Counted from the first letter of the stretch, positions 37,613 to 46,576 are shown. The stretch is DNA of 64,000 bases from CAXMST01 sp963712765 (GCA_963712765.1 CAVQIX010000001.1:214030-278029), one strand, 5' to 3'. Numbers and translations: made by a program. The notes: generated by a model not told the origin, from the sequence alone.

Positions 37613-38481
37613 GGGTAGATCACGCCGTGGCGGACGCTGCCGAGCAGCTGGCCGGCCCTCAGCGACAACCGCGGGACGAGATCGAGACGACGCTCGGTGG
37701 AGACGACCGCGGCCGGCGATGCGACGAGCATCCGCGCCCACTCGCGTGCGGCGAGCCCGAGATCGGCCGCCGGCATCCCGTGCTCCGCGTACCGAGAGTA
37801 GAGGCGGGCGTTGGCCTGACCCCAGCGCAGCCGCTGGCGTACCGTCGCGGAAACCCCATCGCGGAGACGCCGCTGAACCACCGCGTCGGGAGCGAACCCG
37901 AGCTTGTATCCGGCCAACTGCAGGCGCCAGGAGAGCTCGACGTCCTGGCCCGTCACGAAGTCTTCGTCGAAGCCTCCGACAGCGTCGAAGGCCGCCCTGC
38001 CAACCCCGCAGTTGCTGCTGCTCGCAAACGGCAGAAAGCCGTGAGCCACCATCGGCCGATCGCTCGGCGGAGTTGGGCTGACCGCGCCAAGAGCCGGGCT
38101 GTTGAGCCGGTCGAGCCGCAACGGCCCGGTGATCAGGTCAGCCTCGCCCCAGGCGCCGGCCAGGCCGGCCAACCAGCCGGGCTCGGGACGGTCGTCTGCG
38201 TCACAGAAGGCGAGGAGTTCGCCCCCCGACGCCGCCGCGCCGTCATTGCGGGCGGCGCCGGCGCCGACCCTGCGCCCGGCGTCGATGACCCGACCGCCCG
38301 GCAGATCCGCCACCCCGCGCTCGGCGACCGCCCCGGTGCCGTCGCTGGAACCGTTGTCGGCCACAACCACCTCCCAGGAGCCTTCGTATTCCTGGTCGGC
38401 GAGCCCGTCCAAAGCGGCCGGAAGCGTGGCTTCGGCGTCGCGAGCCGGGACGATTACTGAGATCAGCTTCAGCGAGGACAT
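37609..38481 (-). CDS. Glycosyltransferase family 2
   Basis: This 290-residue GT-A enzyme is the first gene of the leftward glycosyltransferase operon. It shows ISVIVPARDAEATLPAALDG, WEVVVADNGSSDGTG, AFCDADDRPEPGW and TGQDVELSWRLQLAGYKLGF. It would initiate or extend the glycan at the cytoplasmic face. The ATG at 38481 lies only 29 nt from the inferred start of the divergent nucleotidyltransferase-fold gene, so both genes share one short control region. Confidence 0.88.
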   Translation of the reverse strand: MSSLKLISVIVPARDAEATLPAALDGLADQEYEGSWEVVVADNGSSDGTGAVAERGVADLPGGRVIDAGRRVGAGAARNDGAAASGGELLAFCDADDRPEPGWLAGLAGAWGEADLITGPLRLDRLNSPALGAVSPTPPSDRPMVAHGFLPFASSSNCGVGRAAFDAVGGFDEDFVTGQDVELSWRLQLAGYKLGFAPDAVVQRRLRDGVSATVRQRLRWGQANARLYSRYAEHGMPAADLGLAAREWARMLVASPAAVVSTERRLDLVPRLSLRAGQLLGSVRHGVIYP

Positions 38482-38498
38482 CTGTGGTTGAGCGGGGA

Positions 38499-38504
38499 TA
38501 CCAT
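38499..38504 (+). promoter_or_regulatory. -10 hexamer deciding the start of the nucleotidyltransferase gene
   Basis: TACCAT lies 6 nt before GTG 38511. Initiating at the upstream in-frame GTG 38484 would put the promoter inside the gene and leave only 2 nt to the divergent ATG at 38481. Confidence 0.45.
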
Positions 38505-38510
38505 CGACAC

Positions 38511-40151
38511 GTGGAGCAGCTGCGACGCTTTGTCCTCCGCACCCAGGCCGGGTGGCTGAGGCCCCTCTGGGCGGTGGGCTATGAGGCCTCCGCCCGCCTC
38601 GTTGCTGCGGCGCTGATCGTAGGGGTTCGCGGCTCGGCCGCGCATGTCCGGGGCAGCCTCGGCGCCGGCGATCCCGTCTACGGCGCGTCCGACATCGATC
38701 TCGCGATCGTCGTCGGGGGCGCAGCCGACCGCGATCGGGTGCTGTCACGCTGGCGTCGCCTCGAACGGCTGCCGGTCGTCTCCAGCCTGTTCGGGCCACC
38801 CCGCGTATGCCGGCCCCAGGAGCTCGCCGCCTCGGCCCGCGGCTCGGTGCTCACATGGGGCCTGGACGCCGGACGACAGCAGTCGGGTACGGCGCTGTAC
38901 AACGATCCGGATCTCGGTGAGGAAACGGTGCGCTCGCTCGAACGACCGGGCCTACGGGGACCCGTGAACGGCTGGCGGCGCCTGGCCGGTCCCGCGGCCT
39001 CCACCGCCCCGGCGTTGGCGACGGGCGGCGGCGATCCCCAGCAACGACGGGTCGCGGCGTGGCTCGAGCTGCAGTTCGTCTGGCGCTCGGCCTACCGATA
39101 TTGCGCCCATCCGGACTGGCGCAGCGGCGCCACGGTGCCGGCGAAGCTCGTCGCCGACTCGGCTCGAATCCTCCTCTCGCTCACGGAGGAAGGGGTTCCG
39201 AAGTTGCGCCGCGAATCGTTGCGCGCCGCCGCCGCCGCCTTCCCCGATCAGGCGGGTGGCCTCTCAGAGGCGTCCGAATGGCTCTCGCACCCTCACGTCG
39301 AGGGGATCTCGATGCTGTCCCGAGCGGTGCCGATCTGCCTCCGCCTGGCCGATCTGATCGCCGGGCAGCTCGAGGCCGACCTCGCCGACCACGGGACCCT
39401 CGCAGTGCGTCTCGAGGGGGGCGGCGAGCCCGCGCTCCCGCTCGGCGGTTGGAAACCACCGGAGGGGCTCCGGGGATCGGGCCCGCCGCTGCCGCTGGCC
39501 GACTGGCGAGCGCTGGTCCGTCCCGCTCTCCCCGACGAGGTCAGCGTCGAGGTCGAGGCGAATGCAGCCGACCCCCGCTCGCTGGGCGCGCTGGCGCGGG
39601 CAGCGGTACGCGGACCGCAACCGCTGCTCAGGTCGGAATCGACGCTGTTGCTTCCCGCCGAGCCCTGGTGGCGCGGAGCGCTGCGGGCGATTCAGTGCCG
39701 GCTCACCGATCCGGTCACAATCGCGCTGCTGGAAGGAAGCCCGACCGCACGGTTCACCGACGCCCGCGGCTGGTCGATCACCGATGCCGCCAGCCGTGCG
39801 GTGGCTGAGCACGCCGCCTGGATCGGGCGGCCGGAGCTGAGGCCCGACCACCGGGGCACGGCCCTCGGCGCCACGATCACCGCCGCGAGAGCGGCCCTGC
39901 TCGAGGAGTCCTGCCGCTGCAACGAGCCGGTTCTCCCACTGACCGCGGCCGCGACCATGCGGCTCCTCGCCGACCAGCCCGGGGCGCGGGATGCGGCGGA
40001 GGCGACCGCCGAAGCCTACGACCTGTTCGCCCGGACCTGGGAGGCGCCGGGGGAATCACTGGTCGAGGCGATGAGGGGAACGGTCCTCGCCCTTCCCGCA
40101 TACACGGCGAGCCCAGCGGCCGCCGCCTCGGCGACCGCGATTCCGGGCTGA
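38511..40151 (+). CDS. Nucleotidyltransferase-fold protein of unknown function in the glycan locus
   Basis: This 546-residue protein has a Pol-beta-type minimal nucleotidyltransferase motif near its start: RGSLGAGDPVYGASDIDLAI, with Gly48-Ser49 and the metal Asp61 and Asp63. The rest, about 400 residues, is helical and resembles neither aminoglycoside adenylyltransferases nor CCA enzymes in anything I can recognise. A downstream segment (HHRG/ATITAARAALLEES) is unassigned. It lies head-to-head with the glycosyltransferase operon and just upstream of the flippase-like gene, so a role in making or modifying the exported glycan is plausible but unproven. Confidence 0.72.
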   Translation: MEQLRRFVLRTQAGWLRPLWAVGYEASARLVAAALIVGVRGSAAHVRGSLGAGDPVYGASDIDLAIVVGGAADRDRVLSRWRRLERLPVVSSLFGPPRVCRPQELAASARGSVLTWGLDAGRQQSGTALYNDPDLGEETVRSLERPGLRGPVNGWRRLAGPAASTAPALATGGGDPQQRRVAAWLELQFVWRSAYRYCAHPDWRSGATVPAKLVADSARILLSLTEEGVPKLRRESLRAAAAAFPDQAGGLSEASEWLSHPHVEGISMLSRAVPICLRLADLIAGQLEADLADHGTLAVRLEGGGEPALPLGGWKPPEGLRGSGPPLPLADWRALVRPALPDEVSVEVEANAADPRSLGALARAAVRGPQPLLRSESTLLLPAEPWWRGALRAIQCRLTDPVTIALLEGSPTARFTDARGWSITDAASRAVAEHAAWIGRPELRPDHRGTALGATITAARAALLEESCRCNEPVLPLTAAATMRLLADQPGARDAAEATAEAYDLFARTWEAPGESLVEAMRGTVLALPAYTASPAAAASATAIPG

Positions 40152-40188
40152 GGCCGCACCGCGGCCCCGGAGCCGCAAAGCTTGGAGG

Positions 40189-41190
40189 GTGCCGCCCCCC
40201 GAGCCGCCAACCGAGGCCGATCTCGCCGCGATCGAGACCGATCCGGCGCTGCGAATCGTTGAGGAGGGTCTGCCCGCCGCCGCCCCCGAGCGCAGCTGGC
40301 TACGCCGCCACTCGAAGGCGGTCAGCATCGCCTTCGGGCTCACCGTCACCGCGGCGCTGGTGGTCGGCCTCTACGGCAAGCGGGACGCCTTCGCGGAATC
40401 GCTGGGGTCGGCGTCCATCTGGGTCCTGCTGGGCGCGGCCGCCATGCAGGTCGTGTGGCTCCTCGCCCGCAGCGAGGCCTGGCACGTCTGCGTGGTTGCC
40501 GCAGGGGGCCACTGTGGCAGGCGGCCGCTGTATCGGGCGGCCTCGGTCGGGTACCTCGGAAACCTGCTCAACAGCAGCTTCGGGCTCGCGGTCCGGATCG
40601 CCGAGCTGCGCCGAACCGCGCCCGCTGATGCGCCGAACGCTGGAGCGCTCGTTGCCGCCGAGCTGCCGATCGTCGTGATCGAGATCGCGCTCGCCGCGAT
40701 CTGCTCGTTCACGCTGGTGGGGCCGCTGGGCATCCCCTGGTGGACCCCCTTGATCGCCCTGGCAATCGCCGGCGGGTTCGTCGCCGGCCTAACCCTGCTC
40801 GCCGACCGCAAGCGAGAGGGCTTCTGGAAGGGGATCGCGGTGATGCGCGGCCTCCGTCACCGCAACCAGATCATCGCCCTCACCATCTTTGCCGTTCTCG
40901 CCCAGGTCTTCCGCAACTGGCTGGTCCTGAACGGAATCGGCGTCGACGCGACGTTCTTCGACTCGATCGCCCTGCTCGTCGCCGCCGCGGCGATCGGACT
41001 GCTGCCGGTCGGACCCAGCCTCGGCATCACCAGCTCGGTCCTGATCCTCGGCTCCAAGGGGGTCGCAGCGGTCGCAGCGGCCGGAGCGTTGCTGACCGCG
41101 ACCGGCGCCGTCGGCGCCCTCTGCTTCGCCGGCTGGGCGCTTGCGGACCGCTTCTTCCATCGCGGTGGCCGCAAGCAAGCTCCGACCTGA
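40189..41190 (+). CDS. Flippase-like membrane protein (LPG-synthase TM/UPF0104 family)
   Basis: This 333-residue protein has a cytoplasmic N-terminal tail and about seven to eight membrane helices (starting VSIAFGLTVTAALVVGLYG). It includes the family element YRAASVGYLGNLLNSSFGLAVRIAELRR and the C-terminal IGLLPVGPSLGITSSVLIL. The family includes the flippase part of MprF and archaeal AglD-like proteins, which act on lipid-linked substrates. Its position after the nucleotidyltransferase gene suggests handling of a lipid-linked sugar. The GTG start directly follows GGAGG, which is unusually close, so the true start may be slightly different. Confidence 0.82.
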   Translation: MPPPEPPTEADLAAIETDPALRIVEEGLPAAAPERSWLRRHSKAVSIAFGLTVTAALVVGLYGKRDAFAESLGSASIWVLLGAAAMQVVWLLARSEAWHVCVVAAGGHCGRRPLYRAASVGYLGNLLNSSFGLAVRIAELRRTAPADAPNAGALVAAELPIVVIEIALAAICSFTLVGPLGIPWWTPLIALAIAGGFVAGLTLLADRKREGFWKGIAVMRGLRHRNQIIALTIFAVLAQVFRNWLVLNGIGVDATFFDSIALLVAAAAIGLLPVGPSLGITSSVLILGSKGVAAVAAAGALLTATGAVGALCFAGWALADRFFHRGGRKQAPT

Positions 41191-41214
41191 GCGCCCCGCC
41201 GGCGACGCGATCAA

Positions 41215-41220
41215 TACTCT
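41215..41220 (+). promoter_or_regulatory. -10 hexamer of the 38-residue membrane peptide gene
   Basis: TACTCT lies 6 nt before ATG 41227. It is the main evidence, apart from composition, that this tiny frame is expressed. Confidence 0.4.
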
Positions 41221-41226
41221 GGCCCA

Positions 41227-41343
41227 ATGCTGATCCTCGGAATCGTCATCGTCCTGGTCGCCATCTTCGCCGGCGCCTTCATCCACCCGCTGCTCTTCCT
41301 GATCGGCCTCTCGGTGATCATCGTCGCCCTGGTCGCCGACTGA
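41227..41343 (+). CDS. Single-pass or hairpin membrane microprotein (38 aa)
   Basis: The frame encodes 38 residues, almost all hydrophobic: MLILGIVIVLVAIFAGAF, then HPLLFLIGLSVIIVALVAD and a stop. It looks like the DUF6131-type small membrane proteins that are common and poorly characterised in actinobacteria. It is independent of the larger genes on either side, starts 37 nt after the flippase-like gene, and has its own TACTCT hexamer upstream. The function is unknown. Confidence 0.6.
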   Translation: MLILGIVIVLVAIFAGAFIHPLLFLIGLSVIIVALVAD

Positions 41344-41352
41344 CGGGGGCTG

Positions 41353-41940
41353 TCAGGAGGAGTAGGGGTCCTTCGGCGAGCGATCGCCCGACAGCGAGTC
41401 AGTCGAGCGCTCGGACAGCGCCTCGATCGCATCGGCCAGATGGAGCCGGTCGATGTTGCGGTCTCCACGCCCGACCCTGATCTTGTGGGCCTCGAAGAGG
41501 ACGTCGGCGTGGCTTTGGCCGGCGGGGGGCTGGAAGCGGTACGAGGCGAGCTCGATCAGGAGCCCGAGCGGATCCTTGAAATAGATCGAGTCCATGAAGC
41601 CGCGGTCCTTGACGCCACTGTGCTCGATCCCGCGCTCATCGAGCCGCTCGACTGTCTGGTGGAAGGTCGCATCGGAGATCGCGAAGGCGAGATGGTGCAC
41701 GCAGCCGGGGTCCATCGGCGTCCGGCTCGGGTCGGGCTCGCGGTCCTCGTTGCTGAAGATCGTGATCAGCCGCCCGTCGCCGGGGTCGAAGTAGAGGTGG
41801 CTCTCGTTCTCGTTGTCGAGGTTCGGCTGCTCGAAGATGAAGGGCATCCCCAGCACGCCCTCCCAGAAGTCGATCGACGTCTGCCGATCGGCTCCCGTAA
41901 GGGTGATGTGGTGGAGACCCTGGCTCTGGATCTTGCGCAT
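41353..41940 (-). CDS. VOC family (glyoxalase/ring-cleavage dioxygenase-like) protein
   Basis: This 195-residue protein has a vicinal-oxygen-chelate module: GLHHITLTGADRQTSIDFWEG, then VHHLAFAISD and DSIYFKDPLGLLIELASYRF. The metal ligands are probably His in LHHI, His in VHHL and Glu in LIELAS. A charged C-terminal tail ends in KDPYSS. It may act as a ring-cleaving dioxygenase or glyoxalase-like lyase; the substrate is unknown. TAGGAT at 41949-41954, 8 nt upstream, supports ATG 41940. Confidence 0.85.
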   Translation of the reverse strand: MRKIQSQGLHHITLTGADRQTSIDFWEGVLGMPFIFEQPNLDNENESHLYFDPGDGRLITIFSNEDREPDPSRTPMDPGCVHHLAFAISDATFHQTVERLDERGIEHSGVKDRGFMDSIYFKDPLGLLIELASYRFQPPAGQSHADVLFEAHKIRVGRGDRNIDRLHLADAIEALSERSTDSLSGDRSPKDPYSS

Positions 41941-41951
41941 ACCCGAAGATC

Positions 41952-42359
41952 CTAGAGAGCCGCCGCGGCCCGCCTCTCGGCAACCCGAGCGATGTTCTTG
42001 GCGATCAGGCCGACGACGGGCGCGTAGGCGAGGGCCAGGGCCGACCGGGGACCGCCCCGGGAGGCGACCTCGAACTCGAGTCGAGATCCTGAGCCGGACG
42101 GCGCGACCCGGTGGTGGATGTCGAGGCCGGCAGCCCTCCATGACCATGAGCTACCCGGCGTGACCTCGGTTATCTCGGCCCCAAGGCGCAGGCCGCCGCG
42201 GAGGACGACGCTTCCGCGGGCCCCCTCGCTCACCTCAGGAGAGCCGAGGCCCTCGGCACCGCGAACGTGCGGCGACCACTCCGACCACAGATCGGGACGC
42301 GCGATCAGCTCCCAGACCCGGTCGGCAGGCGCGGAGCACCGGACCGAGTGAATCGGCAT
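41952..42359 (-). CDS. SRPBCC family protein
   Basis: This 135-residue START-like protein shows IHSVRCSAPADRVWELIARP, LWSEWSPHVRGAEGLG, GSRLEFEVASRGG and a C-terminal helix (ALAYAPVVGLIAKNIARVAE), the pattern of polyketide-cyclase-like ligand-binding proteins. It would bind a hydrophobic ligand. The start overlaps the stop of the tocopherol-cyclase-like gene by 1 nt, so the two products may act on the same lipid. Confidence 0.83.
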   Translation of the reverse strand: MPIHSVRCSAPADRVWELIARPDLWSEWSPHVRGAEGLGSPEVSEGARGSVVLRGGLRLGAEITEVTPGSSWSWRAAGLDIHHRVAPSGSGSRLEFEVASRGGPRSALALAYAPVVGLIAKNIARVAERRAAAAL

Positions 42360-43414
42360 CAGTCGTCAGCCCGCTCGCCGCCGGGGTGCGGTGGGACCGC
42401 CGCCTCCCCGGCGAATCCGCGACGGGCCGCCTCGGACGCGGCGCGCGCGAGGCCACCGTGCTCGAGCGCAGCGACAGGGGTCTCACCGCGCCAGACCACC
42501 GCGCCGGCTCTCCTGCGGACGGTGGCCGACATGACCCCACCCAGATGCTCGAGGGCCCCTGCGACGTTTCGGCGCTCGCGCGGCAGCGGCACCGGCAGGA
42601 CGTGCGACGCACCTCGCGGGGCGCGGCCCTCGACCTCGACCAGCCAGCGGGCGCTGCGTCCCCGCAGGAACCATCGCTCGTCGGTGATCTCCGCCTCGAC
42701 CGGCGAGGTGACGGGGTTACCGAGGCGGAGCAGACGGCCCCCGGGGAGCCTGACGACGAGGCCGGTGACCTCGGTCCGGAGCGGTCCCGACTTGATCTCC
42801 CCACCTGCGAACGCCACGCACGCGTCGACCTCGGCGAACCCCTGGGCCTGGCCCCACCACCAGCTGTCGGGGAAACCACCACGGCCCCAGTTCTTCTCGG
42901 CGTAGGTCTGCCAGCCATCGATCCGCCACTCCTCGCCACCGACCCGGGCGACCCCCTCGGCCCTGCCTCCCAGCAGCCACGGATGCCAGTACTGATTGAG
43001 CGCGGGGACCGACTGGAAGTAGCTTGAGCCACCAAAGCGGCGACGCGGCCACCGCTTGGGCTCCGCGATGCGAACGTCGAGCTCCGCGGCGGGTCCGAGA
43101 TCGACGGTGAGACGCTCCTCGGTGGCGTCGAAGGCGTTGCCGGCCCGCGCGCCGAGCGCGGCGGGATCTGCCTCACCCTGGGGATACTCGACGGCGCGCA
43201 GGAACCCGCTCGGGTGGGCGGCGAGGCCGAGCGTCGACCAGCGCCCATCGTCGGCCCGGTTGACCCCGCACAGCGCGATCAACACACGGCCACCTTCGGC
43301 GGGCTCGGTGAGACGCCAGAAGTACCCCTCCATCCGCACGCCCGGATGGGCTCGAAGCTGATCGCCCCACGGAAGGTCGGCGCCGGTGCCCCTGTAGAGG
43401 TCGATCAGTCCCAT
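42359..43414 (-). CDS. Tocopherol cyclase-like protein
   Basis: This 351-residue protein contains several features of the tocopherol cyclase family: RMEGYFWRLTEP near the N-terminus, SSYFQSVPALNQYWHPWLLG, WQTYAEKNWGRGGFPDSWWW and EVTGLVVRLPGG. Cyanobacterial and plant homologues form the chromanol ring. Actinobacteria make no known tocopherol, so the ligand here is unknown. The start at 43414 is supported by CATAAT 6 nt upstream. An in-frame GTG at 43435 would lie upstream of that promoter. Confidence 0.8.
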   Translation of the reverse strand: MGLIDLYRGTGADLPWGDQLRAHPGVRMEGYFWRLTEPAEGGRVLIALCGVNRADDGRWSTLGLAAHPSGFLRAVEYPQGEADPAALGARAGNAFDATEERLTVDLGPAAELDVRIAEPKRWPRRRFGGSSYFQSVPALNQYWHPWLLGGRAEGVARVGGEEWRIDGWQTYAEKNWGRGGFPDSWWWGQAQGFAEVDACVAFAGGEIKSGPLRTEVTGLVVRLPGGRLLRLGNPVTSPVEAEITDERWFLRGRSARWLVEVEGRAPRGASHVLPVPLPRERRNVAGALEHLGGVMSATVRRRAGAVVWRGETPVAALEHGGLARAASEAARRGFAGEAAVPPHPGGERADD

Positions 43415-43572
43415 GAGCGGATTATGGACGGCCACGTCGCCTCAGCTCCGGCGAGGAACCGCCAAAGCCGGCGGACGGATGGTTCACGTCCCATCCGCGA
43501 CGGCTCCGGCGTGCTGCTCCGCAGTCACTTCTCGCTCGGCCCGCCTGCGGGTCGAATAGGGTCAGCAGCGCC

Positions 43573-44376
43573 GTGTTCGAGCTCCCAACATCCGCGCTCG
43601 CGCTCTCGATCCTCGCCGTCACCCTCAGCGCGACGGCGCTGGGCGCCTTCGTCGGCCGCAGGGTCAGACACCTCTCGGCCGACCTCAGCGATTCCTTCGG
43701 AGTCCTCCAGGGGGCGCTGCTCGGGGTCGTCGGGCTGATCCTCGCCTTCGGCCTCTCCCTCGCCCTCTCGCGCTATGAGGACCGGCGGGGAGCGGTCGTC
43801 CACGAGGCGAACACGATCGGGACCACCTATCTGCGCGCGCAGACCCTGCAGGAGCCGACCAGGAGCCGCTCCCTGAACCTGCTCGTCACCTACACCGACA
43901 GCGCCATCGGGATCTCCGAGTACCCGCCCGGCGGGCGCGAGGAGGCGCAGATCGGTCGGGCCGAGGACGGCGTCCAGCAGCGGCTCTGGGCACTGGCCGG
44001 ACGTTCACTTCAGACGGAGCCGGTCGCCAGCGCTCCAAGGCTCTACGTGGAGAGCCTGAACGAGATGATCGATGCTCAGACGTCGCGGATCGCCGCGCTC
44101 AACAACGACGTCCCACCGGCGGTTCTCCTGCTCGAGGTACTCGGCGCCTCGATCGCCCTTGGGCTGCTGGCGGCCTACGTGTCACTGGTCGGTCGCGGTG
44201 TGGCCGGCGTCCTGCTCGCGGCGGTGCTCGTCGGTTTCCTGTTGTTCGTGACCAGCGATCTCGATCGCCCCACCCAGGGGCTGATCGAGGTGCCCGACAC
44301 GGCCCTCCACGAGCTACGGGACTCGATGGACCGCAAGCCCGCGGCGAAGCCGCTACCGGCCTCCCGACCGGGCTGA
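43573..44376 (+). CDS. DUF4239 membrane protein
   Basis: This 267-residue protein has a pair of N-terminal helices (LSILAVTLSATALGAFVG, VLQGALLGVVGLILAFGLSL) and a pair near the C-terminus (VLLLEVLGASIALGLLAAYV, GVLLAAVLVGFLLFVTSD), around a soluble region. That region contains SRYEDRRGAVVHEANTIGTT, the DUF4239 signature, which is related to bestrophin-like channels. The function is unknown. GTG start, with TAGGGT (43557-43562) 10 nt upstream. Confidence 0.85.
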   Translation: MFELPTSALALSILAVTLSATALGAFVGRRVRHLSADLSDSFGVLQGALLGVVGLILAFGLSLALSRYEDRRGAVVHEANTIGTTYLRAQTLQEPTRSRSLNLLVTYTDSAIGISEYPPGGREEAQIGRAEDGVQQRLWALAGRSLQTEPVASAPRLYVESLNEMIDAQTSRIAALNNDVPPAVLLLEVLGASIALGLLAAYVSLVGRGVAGVLLAAVLVGFLLFVTSDLDRPTQGLIEVPDTALHELRDSMDRKPAAKPLPASRPG

Positions 44377-44399
44377 GGGCCGGCGCCCGCGGTCGACCG

Positions 44400-45395
44400 T
44401 CAACCGGTCCGGCGCCAGGGCCGATCGGGGTCGAAGAGGTGCATGTCGAACTCGCGTGAGAGCTCCTCGAAGGTGCGCAGACCGCGAACGCTGTTGCCGT
44501 GCTCGTCGAGCCGAGGCGAAAACACCGCCATCCCGCCCACCCCGGGAAGGATCCCGAGAATGCCTCCCCCGACACCGCTCTTCGCCGGGATCCCGACCGA
44601 GTAGGCCCATTCCCCCGCGTAGTCGTACATGCCGCAGGTCAGGGCGATCGTGAGCATGTCGCGGGTCACGTGCCGCGGGACGATCTGCTCGCCGGTCCGA
44701 GGGTGAACCCCGTGGTTGGCGATCGTGGCCCCGATCACGGCCAGGTCATCGGCGGTGACCAGCACCGAGCATTGACCGAAGTAGAGATCCAGGGTCTCCT
44801 CGACCCGATCGCCGATGATCCCCTGACTGAGCATCAGATAGGCGATCGCCCGGTTCCGGTTCGCGGTCCTCCGCTCCGAGGCCCAGACGGCCTGATCGAT
44901 CTCGGGCCGACGGCCGAGATATCGCTCGAACATCGTCCGCAGGCACTCGACCCGCTGGTCGAGGTCGCCGCCGGGGATCAGGTCTGTGATCGCAATCGCT
45001 CCGGCGTTGACCATCGGGTTCGGCGCTCGGGCCCCGTCGTCGTCGAGCGCAATCGCGTTGAAGCTCTCTCCGGTCGGCGCGACCCCGACATGCGCCAGCA
45101 CCTCCTCCCGGCCGTGGATCTCGAGCGCCAGCCCGTAGACGATCAGCTTCGAGATCGACTGGATCGTGAACAGATAGTCGCTGTCGCCCACGTTCGTGTG
45201 CCGATCGTCGATCGTGGTCGCAGCGATGGCGAACAGATCCGGCTCGACAGAAGCGAGCTCAGGTATGTAGTCGGCGGGGGCGCCCTCCGACAGCCCCGCG
45301 TAGTCCCGATGGAGTCGGGCGCAGGTCTGCCGGAACCACTCCAGCCTCGCCGCCCGCTCCTCCCCTTCGGCGTTCTCCGTGCTCGGATCGGTCAC
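44400..45395 (-). CDS. glsA: Glutaminase
   Basis: This 331-residue serine-dependent glutaminase (beta-lactamase-like fold) has the catalytic pair Ser80 and Lys83 in FTIQSISK. The family-conserved segments NPMVNAGAIAI, GQCSVLVTADDLAVIGATIANHG, CGMYDYAGEWAYSVGIPAKSGVGGGIL and FSPRLDEHGNSVRG all follow. It converts glutamine to glutamate and ammonia. It is fused by a 4-nt overlap (ATGA) to the glycosyltransferase gene upstream, an unusual partner for glutaminase. Confidence 0.96.
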   Translation of the reverse strand: MTDPSTENAEGEERAARLEWFRQTCARLHRDYAGLSEGAPADYIPELASVEPDLFAIAATTIDDRHTNVGDSDYLFTIQSISKLIVYGLALEIHGREEVLAHVGVAPTGESFNAIALDDDGARAPNPMVNAGAIAITDLIPGGDLDQRVECLRTMFERYLGRRPEIDQAVWASERRTANRNRAIAYLMLSQGIIGDRVEETLDLYFGQCSVLVTADDLAVIGATIANHGVHPRTGEQIVPRHVTRDMLTIALTCGMYDYAGEWAYSVGIPAKSGVGGGILGILPGVGGMAVFSPRLDEHGNSVRGLRTFEELSREFDMHLFDPDRPWRRTG

Positions 45396-46576
45396 GCCGC
45401 CGATCGTATGTGCCGGGAGCCTGCGCCGTCGACCGCGACCTCCTCATAGACCCGCCCGAGGCGGCGCCTGTGCTCGGCGCGGTCGGCCTCGGCGGCAACC
45501 CAGGGTCGCCCGCGCTCAATCGCAGCGACGGCCGCCCCGGGCCCCCCGATCGCCGTCGCCAGCGTCGCGGCGACGTCGGCAGGCTCGGCCGCGGTGAACA
45601 GGGCGCCGCGGTCATCGCCAATCCGGTCACGGATCCGGGGCAGGTCCGAGAGCACCACGGGGGTCCCGCAGGCGAGGCACTCCCACACGGACCGCGGCGA
45701 GCCATCCGAGGCAGGGACCGAGATACCGACATCGGCGGCGCTCAACAGGGTCGGCATCCGCTCGTGTGGGACGCTGCCGAGCACCCGGGCCCGACCGGCC
45801 CGGTCGAGCTCGCCTAGGCGGTCGGCCAGCGGTGAGGAAAGCGGCAGCGGCCCGTGGGCGACGATGAGCCTCGCCTCGGGCAGGGTTTCCGACAGCAGCT
45901 CGAAGGCGTCGACGACGAGCTCGAGCCGATAGACCTGGGTCGGCGCCCGGAAGCTGAACACCAGAGGTCCCTCGCCGAGACCGAGCTCGGCGCGCACTTT
46001 CTGCCGCTGCTCGTTGCCCACCGGCACGAAACGGTCGAGATCCACTCCGAGGTCGACGTGGTGGACCGGAGCTCCGATCAGCGCCGCCATCGCGGGCTCC
46101 GGCACGGTCACGGCATCGGCCCACCGGGTTGCCAGGCCTCCGAGGCGAAGGCGGATGCCGCGACGCAGGTACAGGTCTGAGCCCCAGGCCGTGGCTACCA
46201 ATGGCCGGGCGCGCGCGAGCGTCGCGGCCCCTCCCCAGACGTCAAGCAGGTGCGCGTGGACGACATCGGGCTCGAGCTCAGCGAGAAGGCGGCGCAGCCA
46301 CACCGCCCAAACAGGAAGCTCGGCGATCTGTGCCGCGGCCGCGGCCCGCCGGCCACGCGGGCCCCAGCGGCGCTCGGCCTCCCTGCTCGACGGCGCCACG
46401 GGAAGCCCGATAGCGCGGACCTGGGAGCAGACATCGTCGAGCTGGACCGCGTCCATGGCCCGCCGCAGATGCCCCGCGGCGAGGACCTCCGCTCCCCCCG
46501 AGGCGGCCGCCATGCACCACTGACGTAGATGCGGGCTGTCGAGCGGGCCGAGCTGGAGGACTCTGACTCCGCTCAC
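45392..46576 (-). CDS. Glycosyltransferase family 4
   Basis: This 394-residue GT-B enzyme shows DVVHAHLLDVWGGAATLARA, ATAWGSDLYLRRGIRLRLGG, VFSFRAPTQVYRLELVVDAF and SVPASDGSPRSVWECLACGT, with the ExxACG element contacting the donor. The GTG at 46576 is fixed by its 4-nt overlap (GTGA) with the upstream stop. It is the middle gene of a coupled trio: GT1, GT4 and glutaminase. Confidence 0.88.
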   Translation of the reverse strand: MSGVRVLQLGPLDSPHLRQWCMAAASGGAEVLAAGHLRRAMDAVQLDDVCSQVRAIGLPVAPSSREAERRWGPRGRRAAAAAQIAELPVWAVWLRRLLAELEPDVVHAHLLDVWGGAATLARARPLVATAWGSDLYLRRGIRLRLGGLATRWADAVTVPEPAMAALIGAPVHHVDLGVDLDRFVPVGNEQRQKVRAELGLGEGPLVFSFRAPTQVYRLELVVDAFELLSETLPEARLIVAHGPLPLSSPLADRLGELDRAGRARVLGSVPHERMPTLLSAADVGISVPASDGSPRSVWECLACGTPVVLSDLPRIRDRIGDDRGALFTAAEPADVAATLATAIGGPGAAVAAIERGRPWVAAEADRAEHRRRLGRVYEEVAVDGAGSRHIRSAA

